Part shown: in pieces, positions 16,267 through 24,135 of the stretch
Layout: each line of letters starts with the position of its first letter
How positions within the stretch are numbered: the first letter of the stretch is position 1
Origin: Actinomyces wuliandei
GTDB taxonomy: Bacteria > Actinomycetota > Actinomycetes > Actinomycetales > Actinomycetaceae
Assembly (NCBI RefSeq): GCF_004010955.1
Contig: NZ_CP025227.1
Coordinates: 1,426,001-1,490,000 of the forward strand
Reading direction: 5' to 3'
Length of the DNA: 64,000 nt
Made by a program: the position numbers and the translations under genes
The notes under the pieces: generated by a model
The model's database searches: none
What the model saw: only the letters and a program-made list of their open reading frames with translations
Told to the model about the DNA's origin: nothing

Positions 16267-17289
16267 CTAGCGGGACGGTTGAGCAGGTATCTGGCCGAGC
16301 TGCGGAGCGGCAGGGACTGAGAGGTCCTTGCCGAAGGCGGTGAGGACCTCCTGGTAGACAAGATCCGGGGTCAGGCGGCGCAGCTCCTCGTTGAGGGTTG
16401 CTATCGGCTCCCGGCGCTCCATGGTCACCACCTGTGGGCCTGTCCAACCTGGACGTGTGACCGTCACCCGCTCGTGGTCGTGGCGGGCGATGACGATGTC
16501 ACCCTCTGGCGTACGAGCCGTGATCGAGGCAATCCCCCTGGCTCCTGGCTCGTCGCGCCTGGTGACCTCCACCCCCAGGCGCAGGCGCAGCCAGGTCTCC
16601 ATGAGACGGATTGAGGAGTTCCTGGGCTCACCCGCCACCTGGATGCTGCTGAGCCTTCCTGAGCGCACCGCAGAGTCCAGCGTGGAGGCCACCATGGCCC
16701 GCCACAGGGTGATCCGTGTCCAGGCCAGGTCGATGTCACCCCGCACTGACACCGGGGCCAGAGCGGCCAACGCGGCCGCTGGGTCCTTCTGGGCAGGAGT
16801 GTTGGTGATCCGGGTCGTGGCCAGGAGCCCCAGGGGGTCCTTGGCCGGGGCCGCAGGTGCTCGCCACGGCCACCACACCACGACGGGCGTGTCCGGCAAG
16901 AGGAAGGGCACCACCAGGGTGTCGGTGTGCTCGGCGGCCTCACCCCAGGGGAAGAGCACGATCGTCTCGCCCGCGCCGGCGTCGTGGCCCACCCGGACCT
17001 GGGCGTCCAGGTGCCCTCCGGAGGAGGTGTGCTCGTGGCCCCCCGCCCCTGTGCCTGTCTTGTGGGACTCTGAGTGAGAGGAGGTGCCGACGGACGGTGT
17101 CACCACGGCAATCACCCGGCAGGGGTGGTCGAGGCTGGCACCGTGGGCCGCGCACAGGGCCTCCTCCAGCCCCTCGGGACTGGTGGAGATCACCAGGGTG
17201 AGGACTCGTGAGGACCCGGAGGAGCCTTCCTGTTCCAGGACCTGAGCGACGACCTCGGTAGTTGTCGTGGCAGTGAGCGTCGTGATCAT
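16267..17289 (-). CDS. opcA: Glucose-6-phosphate dehydrogenase assembly protein OpcA
   Basis: This 340-residue protein matches actinobacterial and cyanobacterial OpcA in its N-terminal domain (VLTLVISTSPEGLEEAL), in HLDAQVRVGHDAGAGETIVL and VVPFLLPDTPVVVWWP, and in the C-terminal FSRIMETW-like segment (here SSIRLMETWLRLRLGVEV). OpcA binds Zwf and promotes its active oligomer or redox control. The start codon overlaps the zwf stop by 4 bases (ATGA type), and pgl follows directly, making a zwf-opcA-pgl operon. A His/Gly-containing loop near 75-95 is a local variation. Confidence 0.92.
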   Translation of the reverse strand: MITTLTATTTTEVVAQVLEQEGSSGSSRVLTLVISTSPEGLEEALCAAHGASLDHPCRVIAVVTPSVGTSSHSESHKTGTGAGGHEHTSSGGHLDAQVRVGHDAGAGETIVLFPWGEAAEHTDTLVVPFLLPDTPVVVWWPWRAPAAPAKDPLGLLATTRITNTPAQKDPAAALAALAPVSVRGDIDLAWTRITLWRAMVASTLDSAVRSGRLSSIQVAGEPRNSSIRLMETWLRLRLGVEVTRRDEPGARGIASITARTPEGDIVIARHDHERVTVTRPGWTGPQVVTMERREPIATLNEELRRLTPDLVYQEVLTAFGKDLSVPAAPQLGQIPAQPSR

Positions 17290-18875
17290 GAACGCCTCCA
17301 GGTACGGCCGTCACGAGCCAGCAGGTCGTGGGCGCTGGAGGGGCCCCAGGACCCGGGCCGGTACTCCTCGGGGGCGCCTGAGGACGCCCAGTACTCAATG
17401 ACAGGGTCCAGGATCCTCCAGGAGAGGTCTACCTCGCGCTGGTGGGGGAACAGCGGGGCGTCACCCAGGAGTGCGTCCAGGATAAGGCGTTCGTAGGCCT
17501 CCGGAGACTCCTCGTTGAAGGAGGCCCCGTAGCCGAAGTCCATGGTGACGTCGCGCAGCTCCATCTGCGTGCCGGGAACCTTGGAGGCCAGCCTCAGGGT
17601 GATGCCCTCGTCGGGCTGGATACGCAGCACGATCGTGTTGGCCCCCAGGCCAGTGGTAGCAGCCTGGGCAAAGGGCAGGAACGGCGGCTGCTTGAAGACG
17701 ACAGCCACCTCGGTCACGCGACGGGCCAGCCGCTTGCCTGTGCGCAGGTAGAAGGGGACTCCTGCCCACCGTCGGTTGGCGATCTCCAGACGCACCGCAG
17801 CATAGGTCTCTGTACGTGAGCCAAGGGCGACGCCATCCTCCTCCAGGTAGCCACGGACCTGCTGGCCCCCCTGGAACCCGACCCCGTACCGCCCCCTGGC
17901 CGTGGTCAGCCCCAGGTCCAGAACGCCGTCACGCTCCAGGCGCACCGCGTCCAGGACCTTCTCCTTCTCCGCCCTGACGGCGTGGGCCTCCATCGAGGTC
18001 GGCTCCTCCATGGCGGTCAGGGCAAGGAGCTGGAGCAGGTGGTTCTGGATGACGTCACGCGCCGAGCCGATCGTGTCGTAGTAGCCGGCCCGGGTCCCGA
18101 TGCCGATGTCCTCAGCCATGGTGACCTGGACATGGTCCACGTAGCGCTGGTTCCACAGGGGCTCGAGCATCGTGTTGGCGAACCGCAGCGCCAGGATGTT
18201 CTGGACCGTCTCCTTGCCCAGGTAGTGGTCCACGCGGAAGACGTCGTCGGGCCGCACGATCCTGCCCACGAGCTCGTCCAGCTCCCTGGCCGAGGCCCGG
18301 TCGTGCCCGAAGGGCTTCTCAACAACCACCCGGCGCCAGGAGCCGGCCGCCTCGTCTACCAGCCCGGAGCGGGCGACGCGCTCGGTGACGGCGGGGAACC
18401 AGCCCGGGGGGATCGACAGGTAGAAGGCCCGGTTGCCCCCAGTTCCCCGGGATGTGTCCAGGCTGGTGACGACGTCGGTGAGGCTCCGGTAGGCGGTGTC
18501 GTCCTCGAAGGAGGCAAACTCCACAAAGCGCATCCCAGCGGCGAGCTGCTCCCAGATCGCCGGCCGCCACGGCGTCCTGGCCCCGGAGAGGGCAGCCTGC
18601 CTCACGTAGCGACGCATGTCCTCGTCGTTCCAGGGACGGCGGCCCACCCCCACCAGGCAGAACCGTGGGGACAGCAGGCCCCGGTTAGCCAGGTCGTAGA
18701 CGGCGGGAAGGAGCTTGTGACGTGCTAGGTCACCAGTAATGCCAAACATCACAAGGACACAGGGATCAGCGATACGAGGCAGGCGCAGGTCACGGGCCTC
18801 GAGCAGCGGGTTGGGCGCCGACGGCGAGGGAGGCGATGTCAGTGGCGAAGAGCTGGAGGAGTCAGAAGCGGGCAC
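17286..18875 (-). CDS. zwf: Glucose-6-phosphate 1-dehydrogenase
   Basis: This 529-residue protein oxidises glucose-6-phosphate with NADP to 6-phosphogluconolactone. The dinucleotide motif FGITGDLARHKLLPAVYDLA is near 44-63 and the active-site signature RVDHYLGKETVQN is near 215-227, with its catalytic His in the family. The C-terminal dimer domain contains GVPFYLRTGKRL and QPDEGITLRLASKVPG. The N-terminal 25 residues are a Ser/Pro-rich extension. GTG 18875 has AGGAAGG about 8 nt upstream. The gene is divergent from gnd across 249 bases, which must carry both promoters. Confidence 0.96.
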   Translation of the reverse strand: MPASDSSSSSPLTSPPSPSAPNPLLEARDLRLPRIADPCVLVMFGITGDLARHKLLPAVYDLANRGLLSPRFCLVGVGRRPWNDEDMRRYVRQAALSGARTPWRPAIWEQLAAGMRFVEFASFEDDTAYRSLTDVVTSLDTSRGTGGNRAFYLSIPPGWFPAVTERVARSGLVDEAAGSWRRVVVEKPFGHDRASARELDELVGRIVRPDDVFRVDHYLGKETVQNILALRFANTMLEPLWNQRYVDHVQVTMAEDIGIGTRAGYYDTIGSARDVIQNHLLQLLALTAMEEPTSMEAHAVRAEKEKVLDAVRLERDGVLDLGLTTARGRYGVGFQGGQQVRGYLEEDGVALGSRTETYAAVRLEIANRRWAGVPFYLRTGKRLARRVTEVAVVFKQPPFLPFAQAATTGLGANTIVLRIQPDEGITLRLASKVPGTQMELRDVTMDFGYGASFNEESPEAYERLILDALLGDAPLFPHQREVDLSWRILDPVIEYWASSGAPEEYRPGSWGPSSAHDLLARDGRTWRRS

Positions 18876-19124
18876 GCGAGCCTTCCTGAGGTTGGGGTAC
18901 GTCGCGGGCCGACGCCGATCCGGGTCGGTGGGGACGCTGGTGGGACACAGTCACGGCAGCGTCCCAGCACTACTATATCGTCCGGTGACGGCAGGTGCCG
19001 GAGCCGTCCCTCGCCTGTGGAGGCTCGCCCCTGTGGCACCAGGCGTCCAGGCTGCGGCCGGACCATACTTTTCCGTACCATCCTGAGAGACAACCCGTAT
19101 GGGGAGAGCGAGGAGACGCACCGC

Positions 19125-20597
19125 ATGACTGACTTCACTCCTGCACCGGCCTCAGCCGATATCGGTGTCCTCGGACTGGGGGTGATGGGTGCGAACCTGG
19201 CCCGCAACCTGGCCCGCCACGGCCACACCGTGGCCCTGTTCAACCGCACCCTGGCGCGTACCGAGCGCCTCATGGACAGCCACGGCTCGGAAGGGGTCTT
19301 CGTCCCGGCGAGCAGGCTCCGCGACTTCGTCGCCTCCCTGCGTGTCCCGCGTGTGGCGATCGTCATGGTCCAGGCGGGAGCGGCCACCGAGGAGGTCATC
19401 TCCGAGCTTGCTGACCTCATGGAGCCCGGTGACATCATCGTCGATGCTGGCAACACCCTCTACACCGACACCCGGCGGCGTGAGGAGGCCCTGCGCTCCC
19501 GGGGGCTGCACTTCGTGGGTATGGGGGTCTCCGGTGGCCAGGAGGGAGCGCTGCTCGGTCCCTCCATCATGCCGGGGGGCACCGAGGAGTCCTACCGACG
19601 GCTGGGACCGATGCTGGAGTCGATCGCCGCCGACGCCGGGGGCGCACCCTGCTGCACGCACGTGGGCCCGGACGGTGCGGGGCACTTTGTCAAGATGGTC
19701 CACAACGGCATTGAGTACGCCGATATGCAGCTCATTGCCGAGGCCTACGACCTGCTGCGTCATGTCGGGGGCCTGACTGTGCCGGAGGTTGCCGAGGTCT
19801 TCCACAGCTGGAAGGACTCCGAGCTCGACTCCTACCTCATTGACGTCACCAGCGAGGTGCTCTCCCACACGGATCCCGCTACCGGGCAGCCTTTTGTGGA
19901 CGTCGTCGTGGATACCGCCGGGCAGAAGGGCACCGGGGTGTGGACCACACAGACCGCCCTGGAGCTGGGCGTGGCTGTCCCTGCCATCGCTGAGGCGACC
20001 TTTGCCCGCGCCACCTCCGCCTCCTACCAGGCCCGTGCCGCGGTGCGCGCGGCAGGAGCCGACCCGGGGGCTGCACCTGCGCCGCTCCAGGACGCCGACC
20101 GGCAGACTTTCATCGACTCCGTCAGGCAGGCTCTCTACGGCTCCAAGATCGCTGCCTACGCCCAGGGCTTCGACGAGATCGCCACCGCCTCGCAGCGGTT
20201 CGACTGGGACATCGTGCTCAGTGACATGGCCAGGATCTGGAGGGCAGGCTGCATCATCCGGGCACGCTTCCTGGACGACATCGCCCAGGCCTACCAGGAG
20301 GACCCTCAGATGGCGAGCCTTCTGACCGCACCAGTCTTCTCCCGGGCGCTGGCCCGCGTCCTGCCCGCGTGGCGACAGGTCGTGGCTACCGCAGCCCTGT
20401 CGGGCACGGCCGCACCAGCCTTCGCCGCGTCGCTGGCCTATGTCGACCAGCTGCGTGCCTCCCGGCTTCCTGCCGCGCTCATCCAAGCACAGCGTGACTT
20501 CTTCGGCTCCCACACCTACCACCGGGTGGATGACCCCACAGGCGTGTACCACACCCTGTGGACCGCTGAAGGCCGCCAGGAGGAGAAATGGGTCTAA
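19125..20597 (+). CDS. gnd: 6-phosphogluconate dehydrogenase, decarboxylating
   Basis: This 490-residue, long-form enzyme oxidises and decarboxylates 6-phosphogluconate to ribulose-5-phosphate, yielding NADPH. It has the Rossmann motif GVLGLGVMGANLARN near 11-25, GMGVSGGQEGALLGPSIMPGG near 130-150 and the catalytic HFVKMVHNGIEYADMQ near 187-202. The C-terminal dimer region includes FGSHTYHRVDDPTG. ATG 19125 is chosen over an upstream frame start because GAGGAG lies about 10 nt before it. With zwf, opcA and pgl on the other side of the intergenic region, it completes the oxidative pentose phosphate branch. Confidence 0.96.
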   Translation: MTDFTPAPASADIGVLGLGVMGANLARNLARHGHTVALFNRTLARTERLMDSHGSEGVFVPASRLRDFVASLRVPRVAIVMVQAGAATEEVISELADLMEPGDIIVDAGNTLYTDTRRREEALRSRGLHFVGMGVSGGQEGALLGPSIMPGGTEESYRRLGPMLESIAADAGGAPCCTHVGPDGAGHFVKMVHNGIEYADMQLIAEAYDLLRHVGGLTVPEVAEVFHSWKDSELDSYLIDVTSEVLSHTDPATGQPFVDVVVDTAGQKGTGVWTTQTALELGVAVPAIAEATFARATSASYQARAAVRAAGADPGAAPAPLQDADRQTFIDSVRQALYGSKIAAYAQGFDEIATASQRFDWDIVLSDMARIWRAGCIIRARFLDDIAQAYQEDPQMASLLTAPVFSRALARVLPAWRQVVATAALSGTAAPAFAASLAYVDQLRASRLPAALIQAQRDFFGSHTYHRVDDPTGVYHTLWTAEGRQEEKWV

Positions 20598-20776
20598 GCA
20601 CGCCTGGTCCAGCCTGCGGCGGCCAGTACGGTGAAGGCGGGCTGTCCGGGAGCACACCTAGATAGCCAGTTTCCTGCCACCACCCCGGGATTGTTGGCCT
20701 CGACGTGCCTGCCGATAACGGTATGGTGGTTCCCGAGGCGGCGCACCGGGCGCCGCAACGACCAAGAGGGGCAGGT

Positions 20777-21226
20777 ATGTCGAGCACGCCGATCGAGCAG
20801 GATCCCTCCTCCACCCAGGCCTTCGGGGCTGTTGACGCCAGCCCCGCGCCCTCCCCGCTGACCGGGCTGAACCAGCAGGATGCTGCCGCGATTGCCGCCC
20901 TGCCCCCGGGGACTGCGCTGCTGCTTGTGCACCATGGACCGACGACAGGTGCGCGCTTCCTGCTGGACGCTGCGGAGACGACCGTGGGCCGCCACCCCCG
21001 TGCCGATATCTTTCTGGACGACGTCACCGTCTCCCGCAAGCACGCGGTGTTCTCCTCCCTGCCGGAGGGCGGCTACGGTGTCCGGGACTCGGGCTCCCTC
21101 AACGGCACCTACGTGAACCGCACCCGGGTGGAGCAGGTAGTCCTCCAGGCGGGAGACGAGGTCCAGATCGGAAAGTACCGCATGACGTATCACCCCGGTC
21201 CCCAGCAGGCCACAGCCGCGCAGTGA
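20777..21226 (+). CDS. garA: FHA-domain protein of the GarA/OdhI type
   Basis: This 149-residue protein has a flexible N-terminus with a Thr in SSTQAF near 15-20. That position matches where GarA/OdhI carry their kinase-phosphorylated ETTS motif, although the motif itself is altered. An FHA domain follows, with GRHPRADIFLDDVTVSRKHA, and then SGSLNGTYVNRTRV. In mycobacteria and corynebacteria the protein inhibits 2-oxoglutarate dehydrogenase until phosphorylated by Ser/Thr kinases. ATG 20777 has GAGGGG about 7 nt upstream. Its stop overlaps the start of the next gene (GTGA), which is an ftsR-like merR, as in mycobacteria. Confidence 0.85.
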   Translation: MSSTPIEQDPSSTQAFGAVDASPAPSPLTGLNQQDAAAIAALPPGTALLLVHHGPTTGARFLLDAAETTVGRHPRADIFLDDVTVSRKHAVFSSLPEGGYGVRDSGSLNGTYVNRTRVEQVVLQAGDEVQIGKYRMTYHPGPQQATAAQ

Positions 21227-22014
21227 CCGTGTCCTCCGCGAGGGCCGGCGGCAGGAGGGGCAGGGAGGACGTCAGGGACACTGTTAAGGACACTGTCTCC
21301 TCCCCGGAGCCCCCCTTGCCTGAGGTCTCCGGGACGTGGCCGCACGGGATGTCCCGGAGACCGGAGATGAAGATCGGCCAGGTCGTCGACGCCCTGAGAC
21401 CGGAGTTTCCCGCGCTGTCTATCTCCAAGCTCCGGTACCTGGAGGGTGCGGGACTGATCTCCCCGCACCGTGTCGGTAACGGATATCGCCGCTACTCCCA
21501 GGCAGACATCGAACGGCTCAGGTACTCGCTGCGTGCCCAGCGTGACGAGTACCTGCCCCTGAGCGTCATCAGGCAGCGTCTGGCTGCGCTGGACGCTGGC
21601 AGCGCCGCTGCGGTCTCTCCGGTGGCGCGAGTCGTGGCGCGTGACGGCAGGCTCGTTGACTCCGGCCCCATGGACCTCGACTCCCTCCTGGCGCTGTCGG
21701 GCGCCCGGGAGTCCCAGGTTGACGAGCTTGTCAGCATCGGCCTGATCAGCCCCGACGCACGTGGCCTCTACTCCTCGGGCAGCCTGCGGACCGTGCGACT
21801 AGCTCTGGAGATCACTCGACTGGGCGTCCCGCTGCGCAACCTGCGGTCGGTACGTAGCGCTGCTGAGCGTGAGGCCGACGCTATCGACCAGGCTGTCACA
21901 CCTCGGCGGTCCCGGTCCCGCGACGCTGGGGAGGAGTCGGCCCGCGCCCTGGCTGATCTCGTGGGGGAGCTGCACGATGTGCTCCTGCACCGTGCTGTCG
22001 ACGCGTTGTCCTGA
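21223..22014 (+). CDS. ftsR: MerR-family regulator, FtsR/Rv1828-like
   Basis: This 263-residue protein has a low-complexity N-terminal extension (1-47) and then a MerR winged helix: MKIGQVVDALRPEFPALSIS, KLRYLEGAGLISPHR and YRRYSQADIERLRY. The C-terminal half (LDSLLALSGARESQVDELVS, then LEITRLGVPLRNLRSVR) is characteristic of the actinobacterial FtsR group, which activates ftsZ in corynebacteria. The start overlaps the garA stop by 4 bases, so the two are co-translated. The actual start could also be internal (near codon 43 or 49), since the extension is unconserved. Confidence 0.82.
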   Translation: MTVSSARAGGRRGREDVRDTVKDTVSSPEPPLPEVSGTWPHGMSRRPEMKIGQVVDALRPEFPALSISKLRYLEGAGLISPHRVGNGYRRYSQADIERLRYSLRAQRDEYLPLSVIRQRLAALDAGSAAAVSPVARVVARDGRLVDSGPMDLDSLLALSGARESQVDELVSIGLISPDARGLYSSGSLRTVRLALEITRLGVPLRNLRSVRSAAEREADAIDQAVTPRRSRSRDAGEESARALADLVGELHDVLLHRAVDALS

Positions 22015-22379
22015 GGTCGGCCTACCTCCACGTGCCGGGGCAGTGTGGGAGTGCCGGTGGGCAGCCCGCCACCCACACAACCCTGTGGGGCTGGTGTGAC
22101 AAGTGTGACCACTTGTGTGGTATGTCCCACTCTAGGGCTCTGGAACTGCTGGTTCTCGGAACCGCCTTGGCCCGGGAGCGGAGTTCTCGCCCTTTTCCTC
22201 AACCTCATCCCAAGATTGACGTCCCGGCTGTCTCCCTGACGGGGCGTGGCCGTCATTGAGCATCGACCCGGCTGGATCTATCGTGGCCCTGTGGCTACCA
22301 GGAACCAGCCGCCCCCACCACAGCAGCCCACCACGAGCGTAGTCCGCGCAGTCACCTCGAACCCGACAGGAGCAGGCAA
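22015..22379. other. Intergenic region between the two merR genes, with a nested dyad
   Basis: 365 bases. In mycobacteria a DUF151 nuclease gene lies between the corresponding regulators; none is readable here. The dyad ACAAGTG-TGAC-CACTTGT (22099-22116) is flanked by CCACACAA (22073-22080) and TTGTGTGG (22113-22120). It is a plausible operator. Confidence 0.6.
22099..22116. promoter_or_regulatory. Operator-like dyad upstream of the second merR gene
   Basis: Perfect 7-bp arms with a 4-nt centre lie 264 bases before the merR start. MerR proteins bind such dyads, but no -35/-10 pair was fixed around it. Confidence 0.4.
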
Positions 22380-22955
22380 GTGAGCGTCAACGAAGCCAGT
22401 GCCGCGGTACCACCGCCCCACCGCGTCCAGGGCATGCTCTTCGGTGACCCGCTTCAGCACCTGGAGCCCCACTCCGGCTACCGGGGCCCCGTGGCCTGCC
22501 GGGCAGCCGGCATCACCTACCGCCAGCTTGACTACTGGGCACGGACCGGACTGGTTGAGCCCTCGGTGCGCGGGGCCAAGGGCTCAGGCTCGCAGCGCCT
22601 CTACTCCTTCAGGGACATCCTGGTGCTCAAGATCGTCAAGCGGCTCCTGGACACGGGGGTGTCCCTCCAGCAGATCCGCTCGGCGGTCAAGACCCTCCAC
22701 CTGCGAGGTGTTGAGGACCTGTCCTCCATTACGCTCATGAGTGACGGGGCCTCCGTCTACGAGTGCACCTCGGCTGAGGAGGTCGTTGACCTGGTTGCCG
22801 GGGGGCAGGGAGTCTTTGGCATCGCCGTGGGGCGGGTGTGGCACGAGGTCGAGGGGACGCTGGCCCAGTTACCGGTGGACCACGCCGCCGGGGCGCCTGC
22901 CGTCGAGGACGAGCTGGCAAGACGCCGCGCAGCCAGGAGGGACCACGCCGTGTGA
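22380..22955 (+). CDS. Second MerR-family regulator, Rv1830-like
   Basis: This 191-residue protein has an N-terminal extension, the MerR helix-turn-helix VACRAAGITYRQLDYWARTG (about 38-57), then RGAKGSGSQRLYSFRDILVL and a dimer helix GVSLQQIRSAVKTLHLRGVE. The C-terminal domain (SDGASVYECTSAEEVVDLVA, then GQGVFGIAVGRVW) is the hallmark of the mycobacterial Rv1830 group, found beside garA and ftsR. GTG 22380 is preceded by AGGAG about 9 nt away. Regulatory targets cannot be told. Confidence 0.82.
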   Translation: MSVNEASAAVPPPHRVQGMLFGDPLQHLEPHSGYRGPVACRAAGITYRQLDYWARTGLVEPSVRGAKGSGSQRLYSFRDILVLKIVKRLLDTGVSLQQIRSAVKTLHLRGVEDLSSITLMSDGASVYECTSAEEVVDLVAGGQGVFGIAVGRVWHEVEGTLAQLPVDHAAGAPAVEDELARRRAARRDHAV

Positions 22956-23028
22956 GCCGCTCGCACCCGTCTGTCTCCTTGGCTGTCGGGAATGCCGGGT
23001 GAGGCACACATATCGACCGGGAGGACAC

Positions 23029-23976
23029 ATGAGTCATATGATCGCTGACCTGGACGTCGGCCCCCTAGGACTGGGCGGCAATGTCTTCGGGTGGACTGCG
23101 GACGAGGCCACGTCGCATGCCGTCCTTGACGCCTTTGTTGGTGCCGGAGGCCGCCTCATCGACACTGCCGACGGCTACTCCCACTGGGCGCCTGGTCATG
23201 TCGGTGGGGAGTCGGAGTCCGTCATCGGCTCCTGGCTGGAGTCCCGTGGCTGCCGTGACGACGTCGTCATCGCCACCAAGGTCTCCACCAAGCCCGGGCG
23301 GGAGGGGCTGGCTCCCGCCAATATCCGTCGGGCGCTGGAGGAGTCCCTGGAGCGACTGGGAACCGACGTCGTGGACCTGTACTACGCCCATTTTGACGAC
23401 CCTGACACCCCTCTCGAGGAGACGATCAGCACCTTCGAGGACCTTCGGCGCTCCGGCCTGGTGCGCTACATCGGGCTGTCCAACTACACGCCGCGGCGTA
23501 TCGAGCAGTGGATGCTCACTGCGTCGAGACTGGGCTGTGCCGCCCCGGTCGCGCTCCAGCCTCACTACAACCTGCTGCACCGCAGCGAGGTGGAGGGCGT
23601 CGGCGGCAGGGGAGAAGTGGCTGCGTCCTACGGCATGGCCCTGCTTCCCTACTTCCCGCTGGCAGCAGGATTCCTTACTGGCAAGTACCGTCGCGGACAG
23701 GTGACAGACGGAGACCGCGCCGCAATGGTGTCAGGCTACCTGTGCGAGGAGTGCTTCGCCGTTGTCGACGTGCTGACTGACATCGGCGACAGGCACGGGG
23801 TGGAGCCTGCCGCTGTGGCTCTTGCCTGGCTGCGTGGCCGCCCTGGGGTCACGGCCTCTCTGCCTTCGGCCAGGAACCTGGACCAGCTGCGAGCCATCCT
23901 CCCCGCGCTCAGCCTGGAGCTGGACGAGGAGGAGTCTCGCCTCCTGACTCAGGTCTCAGACGCGGCCCAGGGCTGA
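23029..23976 (+). CDS. Aldo/keto reductase
   Basis: This 315-residue TIM-barrel oxidoreductase probably reduces aldehydes or ketones with NADPH. The catalytic tetrad positions are visible: Asp and Tyr in LIDTADGYSHW near 38-48, Lys in VIATKVSTKPG near 80, and the usual His replaced within LYYAHFDDPDTP near 118 (H present). Cofactor contacts include IGLSNY near 150 and the C-terminal LPSARNLDQLRA. ATG 23029 has GGGAGG 7 nt upstream. Substrate is unknown. A hairpin beginning over its stop codon acts as terminator. Confidence 0.9.
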   Translation: MSHMIADLDVGPLGLGGNVFGWTADEATSHAVLDAFVGAGGRLIDTADGYSHWAPGHVGGESESVIGSWLESRGCRDDVVIATKVSTKPGREGLAPANIRRALEESLERLGTDVVDLYYAHFDDPDTPLEETISTFEDLRRSGLVRYIGLSNYTPRRIEQWMLTASRLGCAAPVALQPHYNLLHRSEVEGVGGRGEVAASYGMALLPYFPLAAGFLTGKYRRGQVTDGDRAAMVSGYLCEECFAVVDVLTDIGDRHGVEPAAVALAWLRGRPGVTASLPSARNLDQLRAILPALSLELDEEESRLLTQVSDAAQG

Positions 23977-23999
23977 GCCAGGTCCTGGCCTGGCTCAGC
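23972..23999 (+). terminator. Hairpin overlapping the aldo/keto reductase stop codon
   Basis: GCTGAGCCAGG (23972-23982) and CCTGGCTCAGC (23989-23999) form a perfect 11-bp stem with a 6-nt loop. It may serve both converging genes. Confidence 0.7.
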
Positions 24000-24135
24000 G
24001 GCCTGGGTTCCGTCACCCGGGCTACCCGCTCCTTGACCCGGGATGTGGCTGCTGCCTGAGGCGGCTGGCTCCCCCCTTCCACCTGCCAGCCGCCCAGACG
24101 GGTCCTCATATCTCCCTCGGGGAGGACCTCACCGC

